A DNA stretch of 64,000 nt from SCTM01 sp965279655 (GCA_965279655.1 OZ257255.1:2108001-2172000), one strand, 5' to 3'. Positions 44,214 through 54,061 are shown, counted from the first letter of the stretch. A program made the numbers and translations. The notes: generated by a model not told the origin, from the sequence alone.

Positions 44214-45107
44214 TTATTTGGCGGCTTTAGCGAACTCCAGGGCGATATCCGCCCAGCGCTGGGGTTCCGCGACCAGGGAAAGAGCCTTCCCCTCCGAGAA
44301 CTGACGAAACTTGAAATCCGGGCGCAGACGGACGGCCTTTTCATCCATCTTCACCAGCGTGTCGCCTTTGTCGGATAGCACCAAGGTCGGCGCTTTGACC
44401 CGCTTCAGATCCGGCTCCATGTCGTAGGTGTAGGCCGCGTTGTGGCCGATGTCCTGATCCTGCTGGAACATGGTGAGCACCGCCCACGTCGCGCTGCGTA
44501 TGTTCACCATGGCCGTGGGTGGACTCTCCGGTGAGGAAACGCGCGCCAGGATGTTCTGGAAGTAACTCGCGAGGTGGCTGCCATCCGGCTTCAAGACTCG
44601 CTCCCAGTGGGCACCGGCGATGCGCTCCGCTCGTTCGGCCGCCGTGTAGAGCGGAATGCCGTGGGTGATCAGACCCGCGACCCGATCCGGATGGCGCGCG
44701 GCGAAGGCGACCGCCACAGAGGCGCCGGTGTGGTGACCCGCGACGACGACGCGCTTCACCTTCAGTGCATCCAGGACCGGGATCAGATTATCCGCATAGG
44801 TCTCGATGGTGGGTTGGGTCTTGGGCGCGTCGGACAGTCCGTAACCGGGCGTGTCGATGGTGATGGCGCGCTTGCCGGCCGCCGCCATGATGTTCTGGAT
44901 GTCCGCGAACTCGATCATGGTCCACGGCGTCTGATGCAGCAGCAGAAACGGCGCGGCGGTGTCGCGCGGTCCCACATCGCGATAGTGCACCTGCCCCATG
45001 GGCGTGGCGGCGTAGCCTTTGCCGCCGATGAGTGGCGCATTGCCATGCCAATCGTCAGCGTGCGCGGAGAAGCCCAACAAGCAGATGAACGCGATCACAA
45101 TGCGCAT
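44214..45107 (-). CDS. Secreted alpha/beta hydrolase with GHHTG elbow
   Basis: A 297-residue protein with a signal peptide (about 1-17) and an alpha/beta-hydrolase fold. At the nucleophile elbow the sequence is G124-H-H126-T-G128, so the usual Ser is replaced by His; a downstream acidic residue ('VLSDKGDTLV') is present, but no clear catalytic His near the C-terminus was found. The second protein of this type at 54649-55428 has the same elbow. It either uses an unusual mechanism or is not a classical hydrolase. It starts 62 bases after the cupin operon, on the same strand, behind a strong hairpin. Ribosome site GAGG precedes the ATG. Confidence 0.8.
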   Translation of the reverse strand: MRIVIAFICLLGFSAHADDWHGNAPLIGGKGYAATPMGQVHYRDVGPRDTAAPFLLLHQTPWTMIEFADIQNIMAAAGKRAITIDTPGYGLSDAPKTQPTIETYADNLIPVLDALKVKRVVVAGHHTGASVAVAFAARHPDRVAGLITHGIPLYTAAERAERIAGAHWERVLKPDGSHLASYFQNILARVSSPESPPTAMVNIRSATWAVLTMFQQDQDIGHNAAYTYDMEPDLKRVKAPTLVLSDKGDTLVKMDEKAVRLRPDFKFRQFSEGKALSLVAEPQRWADIALEFAKAAK

Positions 45108-45128
45108 AGGCAGACCTCAAAAAGAAAA

Positions 45129-45160
45129 GGGATCCGGGCACACGTGTGTGCCCGGATCCC
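45129..45160 (-). terminator. Long perfect hairpin with T-tract after the cupin operon
   Basis: Fifteen-base arms GGGATCCGGGCACAC and GTGTGCCCGGATCCC around GT. On the minus strand it is followed by TTTTCTTTTT. It is a strong terminator or attenuator between the last cupin gene and the hydrolase gene, which starts only 22 bases after the stem. Confidence 0.92.
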
Positions 45161-45169
45161 GAGAGACGT

Positions 45170-45571
45170 CTAGCGTTGCTGATACTCGCCGGGCGCGCGG
45201 CCTTCCCCGGCGGCCTGGGGAGTCATCACGTCCTTCATCGTGCACAGCAGAACCGTACAAGGTTCCCAGCCGACGGTGCGGATGGCGTGGCCCTTGCCCT
45301 TCAGGTCCTGCATCAACCAGGTGTCGCCGCGCGAGAAGTAGCGCTTCTCGCCGAGGGAGGTGGTGACCTCCATCTTGCCGGAGAGCATGGCGCAGCACTT
45401 CGGCGCGTCTGTCGGCTTGAAATCCGCGAAGTGGCCCGGCTGGGTTTCCCAGATCTGCCAAAAGAGCGTGTCCTGCTGGCGCTCCTTGTTGCTGTCGGGT
45501 GGACTGGCGGATTCCACGTAGTCGAAATAGGACTCGCCGTTTTCGTCGGTGAACAGGCTTGAGAGTTTCAT
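45170..45571 (-). CDS. Cupin-like protein, third gene of the cupin operon
   Basis: A 133-residue protein with no signal peptide. A cupin-like beta-barrel pattern is visible, with 'CCAMLSGKMEVTTSLGEKRYFSRGDTWLMQDLKGKGHAIRTV', i.e. a G-(x)-V-turn, a G-D-T-W stretch and a late His. Metal ligands cannot be assigned with confidence. ATG 45571 follows AGGGGG. It lies 13 bases downstream of the second cupin gene and is followed by the strong hairpin. Substrate unknown. Confidence 0.78.
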   Translation of the reverse strand: MKLSSLFTDENGESYFDYVESASPPDSNKERQQDTLFWQIWETQPGHFADFKPTDAPKCCAMLSGKMEVTTSLGEKRYFSRGDTWLMQDLKGKGHAIRTVGWEPCTVLLCTMKDVMTPQAAGEGRAPGEYQQR

Positions 45572-45584
45572 TGGTACGGCCCCC

Positions 45585-46007
45585 TTATTTCTTGATGTCG
45601 AGCGGGGCGATGTCGGTGTCCTTGCCCGGCAGATACAGGTTGAACACTGTGGGCGGCACCGTGGAGCGCAGATTCGAGTGGTGGAGCGCGCCCGGACGGA
45701 CGTACAGCAAGTCACCGGTGCAGAAGCGCCAGGTGGCGCCGTTCTGCATGACGTTATCCATGTGGCCGCTCATCCACGCGATGATGTGCGGTTCGCCGCC
45801 GATGTGCTGCTCGTAGATGCTGCCGCCCGGATCGTAGCCGGCGTCGGAGCGGTTCAGCAGCTGCCCTTGGCGCATCCCGATGCGCCAGTAGGCCGCCGGC
45901 TGCGGCGCGCTGAGGGCTTCGGTGTCACTGATCTTCTTCAGCGGAACGTCGATGAGGCCCGGCGTGCTGCGACCGTTGGCGTCGATGCCTATTTCAAAAA
46001 TCTTCAT
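45585..46007 (-). CDS. Cupin domain protein, second gene of the cupin operon
   Basis: A 140-residue cytosolic cupin. The central strands 'GGSIYEQHIGGEPHIIAWMSGHMDNVMQNGATWRFCTGDLLYVRPGALHHS' give a conserved His/Glu set (E, H, H) and the closing G-D-x-x-x-V-x-P-G-x-x-H motif. Cupins of this type bind a metal and may be dioxygenases, isomerases or ligand binders. ATG 46007 has AGGAG upstream; a TTG at 46013 is also in frame. It lies 15 bases after the first gene. Confidence 0.82.
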   Translation of the reverse strand: MKIFEIGIDANGRSTPGLIDVPLKKISDTEALSAPQPAAYWRIGMRQGQLLNRSDAGYDPGGSIYEQHIGGEPHIIAWMSGHMDNVMQNGATWRFCTGDLLYVRPGALHHSNLRSTVPPTVFNLYLPGKDTDIAPLDIKK

Positions 46008-46022
46008 GTGCAAATCTCCTGA

Positions 46023-47039
46023 TCAGAGCGAGACGGAGGGCAATACGCCCGGATTCACCGGGGCATCGGTGGCAATGAACGTGGAGCCCTCTTCCAGCGG
46101 TTCCCACCAACCCGGATTTCCGATCTTCTCGCGAAGCGCATCGCCCGCAGAGAGTTCGAGCATCTGGTTGCCTTCCTGACGGCGAAACTTGCCCTGGGGG
46201 ATGTAGATGATCACATCGGAACGGGGACCGATGGTGAACGAGGGCGTGCGGCCACCGGTTGTCATGACGCAAACGCGGATCGAATTGCCGTCGAAGGCAT
46301 AGCGCTGCACGGTCTGTCGTATCGCGACCTTCGGCGCCCTCTTCATCTCCTCCGGCTTGCTGGCGGTTATGATCTTACCGCCCTCGTCCCACATGATGCT
46401 CTTGGAGATCGGCGCATCCTTGGCGTGCACGTGGGAGAACTTGGCGTCGCTCTTCGCGGCACTGACGATGTAGGTCAACAGAACCGTATCTTCGGAGGTC
46501 TTCAGGTTGGTGATGTAACCCTGCGGCATGAACAGGGCGTCGCCTTTGACGATCTTGTAGGGCTTGTGCGTGAAGCCGAGCAGCGGCTCAACGGTCGCGG
46601 ACCCCTTCAGCACAAAGATCTCGGTTTCGAAGGTGATCTGGTGGCGCACCGGCTCGCCCTTCTTCCACGTCAACACGCGGATGGAGCCGCTGGGGAAGTT
46701 GAACGTCTTGGCTTCGTAGTGAGAGACCGAGCCTTCCTTCGGCGCGCGGTCATAGGCCGCTTTGTTACCGCCGATACGATACGGACCGGTGGCGCCCTTC
46801 GGGTCGTACCACTCGGCGATCATGCGCGTGTCGGCGTCCTTGCCGGCGATATAGACCAGATCGCCCTGCCCCTTGCGCGCGCCGGCATTGCCGGCGGCCT
46901 GGGCGGAGGAGATCAACGAGGGAGTCTCCATGCCGATCAGGCGCGGCACTAACGGCAATGCGAGGGACGCAGCCCCCGCACCGATCACGCGCCGCAAGGC
47001 GGAGCGTCGATCGGTCTTGTCTGGAATGAGACTGCTCAT
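46023..47039 (-). CDS. Bicupin with Tat-type signal, first gene of the cupin operon
   Basis: A 338-residue protein whose N-terminus holds a twin-arginine pattern ('DRRSALRRVIGAGAASLALP', about residues 10-29), predicting export in folded form by Tat. Two cupin-like halves follow (about 85-210 and 225-335): the first has 'ETEIFVLKGSATVEPLLG' and 'VKGDALFMPQGY', the second 'SDVIIYIPQGKFRR' and 'LSAGDALREK'. Substrate and metal unknown. It heads an operon with two single cupin genes in close spacing. Export of this one while the other two lack signals suggests different compartments. The upstream gap holds a single DnaA-box-like 9-mer. Confidence 0.82.
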   Translation of the reverse strand: MSSLIPDKTDRRSALRRVIGAGAASLALPLVPRLIGMETPSLISSAQAAGNAGARKGQGDLVYIAGKDADTRMIAEWYDPKGATGPYRIGGNKAAYDRAPKEGSVSHYEAKTFNFPSGSIRVLTWKKGEPVRHQITFETEIFVLKGSATVEPLLGFTHKPYKIVKGDALFMPQGYITNLKTSEDTVLLTYIVSAAKSDAKFSHVHAKDAPISKSIMWDEGGKIITASKPEEMKRAPKVAIRQTVQRYAFDGNSIRVCVMTTGGRTPSFTIGPRSDVIIYIPQGKFRRQEGNQMLELSAGDALREKIGNPGWWEPLEEGSTFIATDAPVNPGVLPSVSL

Positions 47040-47263
47040 GGCTGGGTCCTCCCCATCTGTAGCCGGATAAAAAAGAGATTGGCGTCGCGGGAGGTTTAGC
47101 CGACCGGCTCCTCCCCACGAGCACCGGCAAGGGTTTGGATCGTAACGGTGTCCCAGGGGGAGTCACGGGGTCCCCGTACAATCGGACCGCACTGTGAGAC
47201 GAGTTATCCACAGGCGCGGGAAGGCCCGTCATTTGGCCCGAAGTCCGGGTTCGGCTGGACATC

Positions 47264-47305
47264 TCGCTGCAACGCAGCGATAACCCGCCCCCCGTGGGGG
47301 TCTTG
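47264..47305 (+). promoter_or_regulatory. Two hairpins just upstream of the Bcr-type efflux gene
   Basis: TCGCTGC-AAC-GCAGCGA (47264-47280) and a GC-rich stem CCCCC-GT-GGGGG (47289-47300) followed by TCTTGGTTT. The second ends 13 bases before the ATG. They could form a leader that attenuates transcription or hides the ribosome site. The rest of the 274-base gap holds no gene. Confidence 0.4.
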
Positions 47306-47313
47306 GTTTCCGT

Positions 47314-48516
<1,203 letters not shown>

Positions 48517-48517
48517 A

Positions 48518-50383
48518 TCAGGCGTCGATCACGTCCCGAACTTTCGCGGCAACCTGTTCGATCGTGTAGGGCTTCGTCAACACTTGCACACCTGGATCGA
48601 GCACGCCGTTGTGCACGATGGCGTTCCGGCTGTAACCCGTGGTGTAGAGCACCTTGGTCCCCGGCCAGCGCTTCACGACTTCGTCCGCCAGTTCACGCCC
48701 TGTGCGGCCGGGCATGATGATATCCGTGAACAGCAAGGTCACGCGCAGCCCTTCCTCGAACTTACGGATCGCCGCAGTCGCATCCGAGGCGTGGACGACC
48801 GTATATCCAAGGTCACGCAAGGATTCGACGAGCGTTTCGCGCACCCGAACCTCGTCTTCCACCACCAGAACCGATTCACCTTCGCGCGCTACCAACGAAC
48901 GTTGCGGGGCCGCGTTGACAGTCTCGAGTGCCGCCTCCCCCACGTGCCGAGGCAAATAGATCTTGATCGACGTGCCCTTGAGGGGCTCGGAGTAGATCTT
49001 GATGTGACCGAGAGACTGCTTCACGAAGCCATAAACTTGACTCAACCCGAGGCCGGTGCCCGCGCCCGAGGGCTTGGTGGTAAAGAACGGCTCGAAGGCC
49101 TTCGCCACCACGTCGGGCGACATTCCGTGGCCGGTGTCCGTCACGCTCATCATCACATACTGGCCCGAGTGAACTTCCGGATGCAGAGCGGCATAAGCCT
49201 CGTCGAGAAACGCGTTCGCGGTTTCGATCGTCAACGTGCCGCCGCCGGGCATTGCATCGCGCGCGTTCACCGCAAGATTGACCAGCGCCGATTCGAGTTG
49301 ACTGCGATCGACCCGAATCGGCCATAGGCCGCCCGCCACCACCGTCTCGAATGAAATGTTCTCGCCCAGCGTCCGGCGCAGCATCTCGGATATGCCGGAT
49401 ACCAGTTTGTTGGCGTCCAGCGTCTCGGGCACCAGCGGCTGGCGGCGCGCAAACGCGAGCAGCTGCTTTGTCAGGAGGCTGGCCCGACGCGCGCCATCGA
49501 GGGCCGCGTCCAGGTACTTCCCGAGATTGGCTTCCCCCCGCGCGAGCTTGCGCTCCAACAGAGACAAGCTGCCGACGATGATCGCCAGCATATTGTTGAA
49601 GTCATGCGCGACCCCGCCGGTCAACTGGCCGATTGCTTCCATCTTCTGCGACTGATGAAGCTGCGTCTCCGCCCGTTCCCGAAGCGCGACCTGCGCCTGC
49701 AACTCCGCATTCGTCGTGCGCAATCCGTCATTCGCGCGCTCGATGCGTGCGACCTGGGCGCGCGCGACCGAAACCGCATAGACTGCGAGCGCGAGCAAAC
49801 CCAGGGCGGCGGCCAAGCCGACAAACTGAGTCGTGCGCACTTCGTCTCGAAACGTCCGCTCTCGCGTCTCCAGGAGCGCGGCCTCTTCCGCCATCATGCC
49901 CATGATGATCGCGCGCGCCTCTTCCATCTGGCGCCGACCTTGTCCGCGCCGCATGCTCTCGACGATCGGGGCCGTATCGACCGGTGCCGCGATGTCGAGC
50001 GTCCCACTCATCGCGCTCACGCGCCGCTCGATCACTTCACGGAGGGTCCGAAGCGACTGAACCTGAGTAGGGTTATCGGCCGTGAGGGTGGCAAGAATGT
50101 TGAGTTCGTCGGGCAACGCCGCGCGCGCTGCGCGACTGGGCGCCATGTAGGTTGGGTCTCCCGTCAGAAGGAATCCACGGGCCCCACCTTCCAGGTCCTG
50201 GAGTAGGGATGTTGTCCTGGCAAGATGGTTCTGAACCTCAAGGGTGTGTTTGACCCACTCGCTTGCGTCTTGTTGGCGGAACAAGCCGACCATGGCTCCC
50301 ACCAACAATCCCCCAAGCAGCGCAAATCCGACCAAAAGACCCAAAAGAGGGGCCCCGTGGCGCGTCGAACGCTGATCAGACAT
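48518..50383 (-). CDS. CHASE3 hybrid histidine kinase with receiver domain
   Basis: A 621-residue membrane kinase. Order: helix (about 12-34), CHASE3-type periplasmic sensor (about 40-180), second helix (about 188-208), coiled linker ending in 'QKMEAIGQLTGGVAHDFNN', in which H260 is the phospho-accepting His of the HDFNN type, HATPase domain (about 370-490, 'GAGTGLGLSQVYGFV') and a C-terminal receiver with its phospho-Asp in 'LLFTDIIMPGRTG' (near 553). It has no Hpt domain, unlike the other two kinases in the window. ATG 50383 follows GAGAGG. Signal unknown; CHASE3 often senses environmental cues. Confidence 0.92.
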   Translation of the reverse strand: MSDQRSTRHGAPLLGLLVGFALLGGLLVGAMVGLFRQQDASEWVKHTLEVQNHLARTTSLLQDLEGGARGFLLTGDPTYMAPSRAARAALPDELNILATLTADNPTQVQSLRTLREVIERRVSAMSGTLDIAAPVDTAPIVESMRRGQGRRQMEEARAIIMGMMAEEAALLETRERTFRDEVRTTQFVGLAAALGLLALAVYAVSVARAQVARIERANDGLRTTNAELQAQVALRERAETQLHQSQKMEAIGQLTGGVAHDFNNMLAIIVGSLSLLERKLARGEANLGKYLDAALDGARRASLLTKQLLAFARRQPLVPETLDANKLVSGISEMLRRTLGENISFETVVAGGLWPIRVDRSQLESALVNLAVNARDAMPGGGTLTIETANAFLDEAYAALHPEVHSGQYVMMSVTDTGHGMSPDVVAKAFEPFFTTKPSGAGTGLGLSQVYGFVKQSLGHIKIYSEPLKGTSIKIYLPRHVGEAALETVNAAPQRSLVAREGESVLVVEDEVRVRETLVESLRDLGYTVVHASDATAAIRKFEEGLRVTLLFTDIIMPGRTGRELADEVVKRWPGTKVLYTTGYSRNAIVHNGVLDPGVQVLTKPYTIEQVAAKVRDVIDA

Positions 50384-50449
50384 TGCCCCTCTCCGCACGC
50401 GTAAAGCGCGCAAGAATATTCAGCCTGAGAGGTCCCGTCACCCCAAAGA

Positions 50450-50484
50450 AAAACGCCCCGCCGGGATCTGGCGGGGCGCTTCTC
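50450..50484 (-). terminator. GC-rich hairpin terminator with T-tract on the minus strand
   Basis: CGCCCCGCC and GGCGGGGCG arms around GGGATCT; on the minus strand followed by TTTTTCTTT. It ends the transcript of 50504-50881, just upstream of the kinase gene. Confidence 0.88.
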
Positions 50485-50503
50485 GTATTAAGTCGATCCG
50501 GCG

Positions 50504-50881
50504 TTAGTCGCGTCGCGGATTGCTCGGACGATCGTCGAAACGGTTCGGGGTACCGTCGCCGTCACGATCGCGGTCGAAGCGGTTCGGCACGCCGTCACGG
50601 TCTTGGTCGCCGCGCCAGCCCATGCTGCGGCGGTCGCGATCATGACGATGGTTGTAGTAGTTGTGCGCATAGCGATTGCGATACTCGCGGGCTTCGCGGG
50701 CATTGCGCCACTTGTGCCAACGACGGTTCTTGTCCCAATAGCCGTCGCTATAGGCAAACGCCACGTCGCCGGTATTGAAGCGGAAGCTGAAGGTCTCTGC
50801 TGCCACCACCGGCAAGGAAGTGCCGACCGAGACAGTCGCGAAGGCGCCGAACAGCGCCGCCGCCAAAATAAGCTTTTTCAT
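50504..50881 (-). CDS. Small secreted YSDGYWD protein with two calcium-type repeats
   Basis: A 125-residue protein with a signal peptide (about 1-27), one 'YSDGYWDKNRRWHKWRNARE' module at about 40-59, and a C-terminus of two xDRDGxPNRFD segments of thrombospondin type-3 style. It keeps the 'GWRGDQDRDG' junction also seen in the protein at 134-691, so the two share an ancestor beyond the module. Secreted; probable Ca2+ binding; unknown function. GGAG ribosome site six bases ahead. Transcribed alone, with its own terminator. Confidence 0.82.
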   Translation of the reverse strand: MKKLILAAALFGAFATVSVGTSLPVVAAETFSFRFNTGDVAFAYSDGYWDKNRRWHKWRNAREAREYRNRYAHNYYNHRHDRDRRSMGWRGDQDRDGVPNRFDRDRDGDGTPNRFDDRPSNPRRD

Positions 50882-51148
50882 GAACTCTCCCTTGCGATCC
50901 GTTCGGACAGGCTCAACGTGATCTTTGGGTAAGAGTTGCGGTCCGCTTACGCGGTTAAGGCGATTGGCAGGCCAAGACCTGCGACCATCGCGAGACGGCG
51001 AGATGAAGCACCCGCCCCATTTATTAGCAATATCAACATGTTATCGCTCCGCACACAAGTTCTTGATCGCCCGCCCGCATTGACTCCACCACCGCCCCGC
51101 CGTCCTATGACGCGCGTTTTTCGCGCACTCTCTGGGAGGGGAACGACG

Positions 51149-52612
51149 ATGCCCACACTCACACACAAACTGACATGGTCCGTGGCAGCGGCGGCATTGC
51201 TGCTCGGCGGTTGCTCGCCACCGGCCGGAACGGTGGATGCCGCGGCGAAGGCGTTGGATATCGCCAAGGTGAACGGCGTAACCTTTGCCGGCACCGGCAA
51301 ATGGACTTGGTTCGGTCAGCAGATCAGCCCGAACGAAGTCTGGCCGACGTTCGATCTGACCAAATACTCCGCCGCGATTTCCTACACGGCGCCAGCGGCG
51401 CACGTGGAAATGGAACGCGGCGTCGCCGCCGATACCGCGCGCAATCGCCCGGCGGTCAAACAGACCGCCAATCAGTGGATCTCAGGCACCTCGGCCTGGA
51501 ACGTCGCCACGCCGGTGGGCGGAACGCCGACCGCCGTGGCACAGCCCGGCGCCGTTGCAGAGCGGCAGGCGGAGATTTGGTCCACACCGCACGGCTTCCT
51601 CAAAGCGGCGATGGTCAACAAGGCTACCTCCACGCCGGCGAACGGCGGCTCGGAAGTGAGTTTCACCGTCGGCAGCGCGAAGTATGTCGGCACCATCAAT
51701 GCCCGCAACGAAGTCGAGAAGGTGCAAACCTGGGTCGACAATAACGTGCTGGGCGACATGTCCTATGAGACCACGTTCTCCGACTACAAGGACTTCGGCG
51801 GCTTGCGCTTCCCAGCGCATATCGTGCGCACCATCGCCGGAAACCCCGCGCTGGAGGTCAACGTCGCGTCCGCATCCGCGACCGCGCCCGACATCGCGGT
51901 GCCCGAAAACGTGAAGACCTTCACGCCGCCTCCGCAGAAAGTCGACGTGCAGGATATGGGCAAAGGCGTGTGGTGGCTGACAGGCGGATCGCATCACAGC
52001 CTCCTCATCGAACAGAAGGACCATCTTGTCGTCGTCGAAGGAGCCCCGGACGACGCCCGGTCTCTGGCGGTCATCGCCAAGGCTAAGGAAATGGTGCCCA
52101 ACAAGACGATCAAGTACGTGATCAACACCCATTCGCACTTCGATCATTCCGGCGGCCTGCGCGCGTTCGTCGCGGAAGGCGCGACTGTCGTGACGCATGA
52201 GGCGAACAAAGCGTTCTACACCAAGGCCTGGGCCAACCCGCACACGCTGAATCCAGACGTTCTCGCAAAAGCCAACAAGCCGCCGATGATCGAGACATTC
52301 ACGGACAAGGGCGTACTGACCGACGGATCCCGCACCATCGAGATCTATCCGCTCACCGGCAACGGCCATAGCGAGGGCTTCGCCATGGTCTATCTGCCGG
52401 CGGAAAAAATCCTGATGGAAGGCGACGCCTTCTCGCCGGCCGCAACACCGGCAACTGCGGCAGCCGATCCGGTGAACCCCTTCAGCCTGAACCTGCTGGA
52501 AAACATCGATCGGCTGAATCTGAAGGTCGACACCATCACCCCGATCCATGGTCCGCGCACCACCACGGTGGCGGAACTGCGGATCGTCACCGGCCAGCCG
52601 GCGGCGAAATAG
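51149..52612 (+). CDS. Lipoprotein metallo-beta-lactamase-fold hydrolase
   Basis: A 487-residue protein with a lipoprotein signal (lipobox L-L-G-G-C22). The C-terminal half is an MBL fold: H328-x-H330-x-D332-H333 in 'HSHFDHSGG', H350 ('VVTHE'), D426 ('MEGDAFS') and H467 ('PIHGPR') are the two-metal ligands. The N-terminal 270 residues form a separate domain, perhaps lipocalin- or LolA-like in shape. It hydrolyses an ester, lactone or amide outside the cytoplasm; beta-lactamase activity is not implied. ATG 51149 has GGAGGGG upstream, and the frame back to 50936 is unsupported. The 267 bases before it show no gene. Confidence 0.88.
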   Translation: MPTLTHKLTWSVAAAALLLGGCSPPAGTVDAAAKALDIAKVNGVTFAGTGKWTWFGQQISPNEVWPTFDLTKYSAAISYTAPAAHVEMERGVAADTARNRPAVKQTANQWISGTSAWNVATPVGGTPTAVAQPGAVAERQAEIWSTPHGFLKAAMVNKATSTPANGGSEVSFTVGSAKYVGTINARNEVEKVQTWVDNNVLGDMSYETTFSDYKDFGGLRFPAHIVRTIAGNPALEVNVASASATAPDIAVPENVKTFTPPPQKVDVQDMGKGVWWLTGGSHHSLLIEQKDHLVVVEGAPDDARSLAVIAKAKEMVPNKTIKYVINTHSHFDHSGGLRAFVAEGATVVTHEANKAFYTKAWANPHTLNPDVLAKANKPPMIETFTDKGVLTDGSRTIEIYPLTGNGHSEGFAMVYLPAEKILMEGDAFSPAATPATAAADPVNPFSLNLLENIDRLNLKVDTITPIHGPRTTTVAELRIVTGQPAAK

Positions 52613-52647
52613 ACATCGTCTCGACGGCCATGACTTGAAGGATAAGG

Positions 52648-52680
52648 CGGGCGCCCCTGTATGGGGGCGCCCGTTTGGTT
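52648..52680 (+). terminator. Rho-independent terminator
   Basis: Arms CGGGCGCCCC and GGGGCGCCCG around TGTATG, followed by TTTGGTT. It ends the MBL gene. Confidence 0.88.
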
Positions 52681-52737
52681 GAGTTCTGCAACTTTGGCGG
52701 GACCCTCGCGTTGTGTCGGCACGGAACTGTTGGAGTG

Positions 52738-52890
52738 ATGCCCGTGCTGCGTACGATCTTGTTGGTCATTCTGATTCTGATTGTCCTCGGCAGCCTGCCG
52801 CTGTGGCCCTACAGCGCGGGATGGGGCTACTACCCCAGCGGCGGCGGTACATTGCTGTTGATCATTTTGCTGGTGCTGTTGCTGCGATAA
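52738..52890 (+). CDS. DUF3309 small membrane protein
   Basis: About 50 residues with two hydrophobic segments around 'LPLWPYSAGWGYYPSGGG', the fingerprint of DUF3309 proteins, which are tiny membrane proteins of unknown function. Two starts are possible: ATG 52738, only two bases after GGAG, or GTG 52744, with ideal spacing and the usual family length of about 48. Between two terminators, so expressed alone. Confidence 0.82.
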   Translation: MPVLRTILLVILILIVLGSLPLWPYSAGWGYYPSGGGTLLLIILLVLLLR

Positions 52891-52917
52891 CCTCGGCTTC
52901 AGTCCCAAAGGAACAAC

Positions 52918-52948
52918 CGCCCCGCCCTGGCCATCGGCGGGGCGTTTT
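52918..52948. terminator. GC-rich hairpin terminator
   Basis: CGCCCCGCC and GGCGGGGCG arms, followed by TTTT on the plus strand. It lies between the DUF3309 gene and the convergent LysR gene. Confidence 0.85.
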
Positions 52949-52977
52949 CCTGTGCGCGACGTATTGTCGAAACGCAG

Positions 52978-53925
52978 TTAGCCGCGCTTTCCCTTCGTGC
53001 GCACCGGCGGCGCGTCCGCCGGCGTCGCATTGCGCTCGGCGCCCAGGCGGCGAACCTCTTCCAGAATGACGGCAGCGGCGAACGATGGTTCGCTATCGAC
53101 GAGGCGGGTGATTCCGGCCTTCGCGAAATCGCCCGGTGTCGGCACGTTGAGCGCCACCAGCGTTCCCGCCGCAATGTCGGGCTGCAGATATTTCCACGGC
53201 AACGCCGTGAGGACGTCGAGTTGGAACAGGATCGTACGGATGAAGATAAGCGAATTGGACTTGATCACCTGCTCCGGCATCGCCAGGCGCTGGCTTTGAA
53301 AGAAGGCGTGAAACGCATGCTGCAAGCCGCGACTGGACAACATCGCCCATTTATTCGCGGAGAGATCATCAAGCGTGACCTCATCTTTAGTTGCCAACGG
53401 ATGCGCTGGACGGCAGGCCACAACCGAGCGCGAGGGAAATAGTTCCTCGATCACGACTTCCGGATGGCGGAACGTGGGATCGATCAGACCCACGATGAAC
53501 TCGATCTCGCCCATGCGCAGAGCCTCGACTAGATCGAGATAGGGCCCCGACTTGGTGGCGATGCGTAAGCCAGGATGCTTCAGCACGACCTGGGCGGCGA
53601 CCTCGGGCATGAAGTCGTAATCCGTCGAGTTGGTAGTGCCGATCGTCACCGCGCCGATGTCGCCGCGCATGAAGATCTCGATCGCACCCAACGCCCGTTC
53701 GCGCTGATTGACGATGACCTCGGCGTGGCGCAACAACTCCTTGCCGACCGGCGTGAGCGTGACGCCGCGCGCCGTCCGCCGCAGCAGATTGACCCCCAGG
53801 AACTCCTCGAGCGACTGGATGCTACGCGTGATGCCGGACTGGGTGAGTTTCTGGTCCTCGGCGGCGCGGCCAAGATGGCCATAGCGCGCGACCGCGACGA
53901 AATGACGGAGTTGCTGAATTTCCAT
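52978..53925 (-). CDS. LysR-type regulator divergent from the RutE-like gene
   Basis: A 315-residue regulator with the winged helix-turn-helix ('GRAAEDQKLTQSGITRSIQSLEE') and effector-binding domain (about 92-295); the C-terminal tail is Lys/Arg/Pro-rich. It is divergent from the nitroreductase-fold gene by 136 bases and probably controls it. An inverted repeat TATCCT-N6-AGGATA at 53958-53975 is a candidate site. The effector is unknown. Confidence 0.9.
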   Translation of the reverse strand: MEIQQLRHFVAVARYGHLGRAAEDQKLTQSGITRSIQSLEEFLGVNLLRRTARGVTLTPVGKELLRHAEVIVNQRERALGAIEIFMRGDIGAVTIGTTNSTDYDFMPEVAAQVVLKHPGLRIATKSGPYLDLVEALRMGEIEFIVGLIDPTFRHPEVVIEELFPSRSVVACRPAHPLATKDEVTLDDLSANKWAMLSSRGLQHAFHAFFQSQRLAMPEQVIKSNSLIFIRTILFQLDVLTALPWKYLQPDIAAGTLVALNVPTPGDFAKAGITRLVDSEPSFAAAVILEEVRRLGAERNATPADAPPVRTKGKRG

Positions 53926-53957
53926 AGAACGAAGCCAATCCCTCGCACGTAGAAAGT

Positions 53958-53975
53958 TATCCTAAGTGAAGGATA
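53958..53975. promoter_or_regulatory. Candidate LysR operator
   Basis: Perfect 6-base arms TATCCT and AGGATA around AAGTGA in the shared region between the LysR and RutE-like genes. It is placed 33 bases upstream of the LysR start and 87 upstream of the other, fitting autoregulation. Confidence 0.4.
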
Positions 53976-54061
53976 CGGGGCGGGTCCATGGCCGTCCCCG
54001 ACCTTGCGCGGCGTCGGGATTTATAGCCAGATGCGCCGCCTCATACGCGACGGAGACATCG

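Noticed and set aside
47204..47212. TTATCCACA, a perfect DnaA-box 9-mer
   Set aside because: Single copy with no AT-rich region, no further boxes and no dnaA, dnaN or parA gene nearby; not an origin.
51149..52612. Calling the MBL-fold lipoprotein a beta-lactamase
   Set aside because: The metal motif is shared by many hydrolases of this fold, and the long N-terminal domain is not found in beta-lactamases.
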